From Aquarana catesbeiana (lineage: Eukaryota > Chordata > Amphibia > Anura > Ranidae): a stretch of DNA of 64,000 nucleotides. The notes under the pieces were generated by a model that was not told where the DNA came from, did not search any database, and saw only the letters and a program-made list of their open reading frames with translations. Made by a program: the position numbers and the translations under genes. The stretch is taken from positions 61,684,074 through 61,748,073 of the forward strand of contig NC_133328.1 in the NCBI RefSeq assembly GCF_042186555.1. The letters run 5' to 3'. The first letter of the stretch is position 1. Each line of letters starts with the position of its first letter. Shown here piece by piece: positions 63,077-64,000 of this stretch.

Positions 63077-63252
63077 TTAATCGGCATAGTGCATAATTGA
63101 CTCCACGTAATTTCCTGGAAAGAGGCCTGTAACTCCGTTGGATACCCCTTCATACCAGCCATCATCATTTTTCTTAATGACGTAAATGATTGCTCCCTCC
63201 ATGAAAGACAGCTCATCCTCTTTGTCCTTTGCGTAGTCATAGATGGCAACAA
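63077..63252 (-). CDS. ABI1: ABI1 last coding exon (SH3 domain, C-terminus)
   Basis: ABI1 is a subunit of the WAVE regulatory complex that links Rac and Abl signalling to actin assembly. Read on the - strand from an acceptor (CCCCCAACTTTTGTAG) at 63253, the exon enters in phase 1, so TT completes a Val codon. It then reads VAIYDYAKDKEDELSFMEGA, IIYVIKKNDDGWYEGVSNGV, TGLFPGNYVESIMHYAD and a stop at 63077. This is a complete SH3 core with the ALYDY-type motif, the DELSF acidic loop, the GWYEG Trp and the FPGNYVE end. SFMEGA favours ABI1 over ABI2 (SFQEGA), and the PDSS1 neighbour agrees. Upstream exons lie beyond 64000. Confidence 0.96.
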
Positions 63253-63447
63253 CTACAAAAGTTGGGGGAAACAAAAAAAGTTCATGATTAGAAGGATGCA
63301 GTAGATGGGGATTATGCAGAGCATCAAAAATATCATCAATGTGTATCAGCAAGGAGCCTACAGTAAGCAGCGTTAAACACTAGGGCACCACAACAGAATA
63401 TAAAAAGACTGTGGGCCGGCCTAATGCACTACAGCTATAGGTGGTTG

Positions 63448-63485
<38 letters not shown>
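63448..63485. repeat. Poly-A run
   Basis: 38 A in a row, inside the last ABI1 intron (poly-T in the sense of ABI1). Confidence 0.95.
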
Positions 63486-63489
<4 letters not shown>

Positions 63490-63903
63490 TGCAACATATG
63501 GGGATTCCTAAGTATTTAAAAGCTTAAAGAGAAACTTCTCAATTATAGGCATTAGTAGTAATCAAACTCCAGTCCTATTTTTTTTTTTTTTTCGTTCAAA
63601 TGCAGGTTTCTTTCAAGAAGTAGTGTGTTCTGTTACTCATTTGTATTCTCTTCCCCATGGTTTTCACTCCCAATTCAGGACTACCAGACAAAATGTCTCT
63701 GATTAACAATATTAAAGCTTACCGTATGCATCAAGGTAAAAAATGCTCCACTACTTGTCCTAGCTGCCCCTGCACCTAAACACTTACCCGGCTCCAGCTC
63801 CACTCCTCCACTTCCTGGTCTCACAGGATATGCAGCAGGAGCCATAAGCTCTTGGAGGGAGTGGGAAAGGTAAAATTTTGCGCAGCGCTCAAAGAGAGCT
63901 AGA

Positions 63904-63904
<1 letters not shown>

Positions 63905-63984
<80 letters not shown>

Positions 63985-64000
63985 TATATATATATATATA
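63905..64000. repeat. TA microsatellite at window end
   Basis: About 48 TA dinucleotides with two small irregularities near 63977-63986, continuing past the window edge. Confidence 0.95.

Overview
The window is vertebrate nuclear DNA, most likely from a frog and probably a ranid. This is inferred from vertebrate-type split genes with long introns, a very high load of TTAA-flanked (T2-like) and hAT-like miniature transposons, Tc1, piggyBac and DIRS elements, and the absence of any prokaryotic gene layout. Species cannot be fixed from the sequence alone.

Two real genes are present. PDSS1 (subunit 1 of decaprenyl/solanesyl diphosphate synthase, the enzyme making the side chain of coenzyme Q) lies on the + strand from a CpG-rich first exon at about 5.14-5.39 kb to a stop codon at 48077. 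I could place eleven exons with consistent splice phases. Exons 2-11 give 368 uninterrupted codons with both Asp-rich catalytic motifs intact. The N-terminus (exon 1) is not resolved. The last coding exon of ABI1 (Abl interactor 1, SH3 domain) lies on the - strand at 63077-63252; the rest of that gene is beyond the right edge. The two genes converge tail to tail, which is how I recall them in human 10p12.

Layout: 1-2989 is an LTR retroelement (window starts inside its 5' LTR) with a tRNA-Pro primer site, a short interior with one amber-split open frame, a polypurine tract and a truncated 3' LTR. 3017-4604 is a TIR-flanked element filled with a ~20-bp minisatellite. 5.1-5.4 kb is the PDSS1 promoter/exon 1. 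5597-7464 is a ~55-copy 34-bp minisatellite in intron 1. 8.2-25.6 kb is intron 1-3 sequence with a second minisatellite, a Tc1 remnant, several nested hAT-like elements (some with perfect 8-bp target duplications), a broken piggyBac gene split by a probable solo LTR, and foldback MITEs. 26.5-48.1 kb carries PDSS1 exons 4-11, separated by TTAA-type MITEs, a nearly full-length but dead Tc1 copy (34895-37204), another hAT MITE (40840-42092) and a degenerate minisatellite broken by a hAT insertion (44.5-46.0 kb). 48.9-53.8 kb holds two internally deleted DIRS-type tyrosine-recombinase retrotransposons. 53.8-63.08 kb is intergenic sequence plus the ABI1 3' UTR with a few small hAT MITEs.

No tRNA or rRNA gene, CRISPR array or bacterial-type operon was seen. 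The features most worth a second look are the LTR element's unrecognised amber-split frame, the 74-bp duplication around an insertion in Tc1, the interior module shared by different hAT families, and the unresolved first exon of PDSS1.
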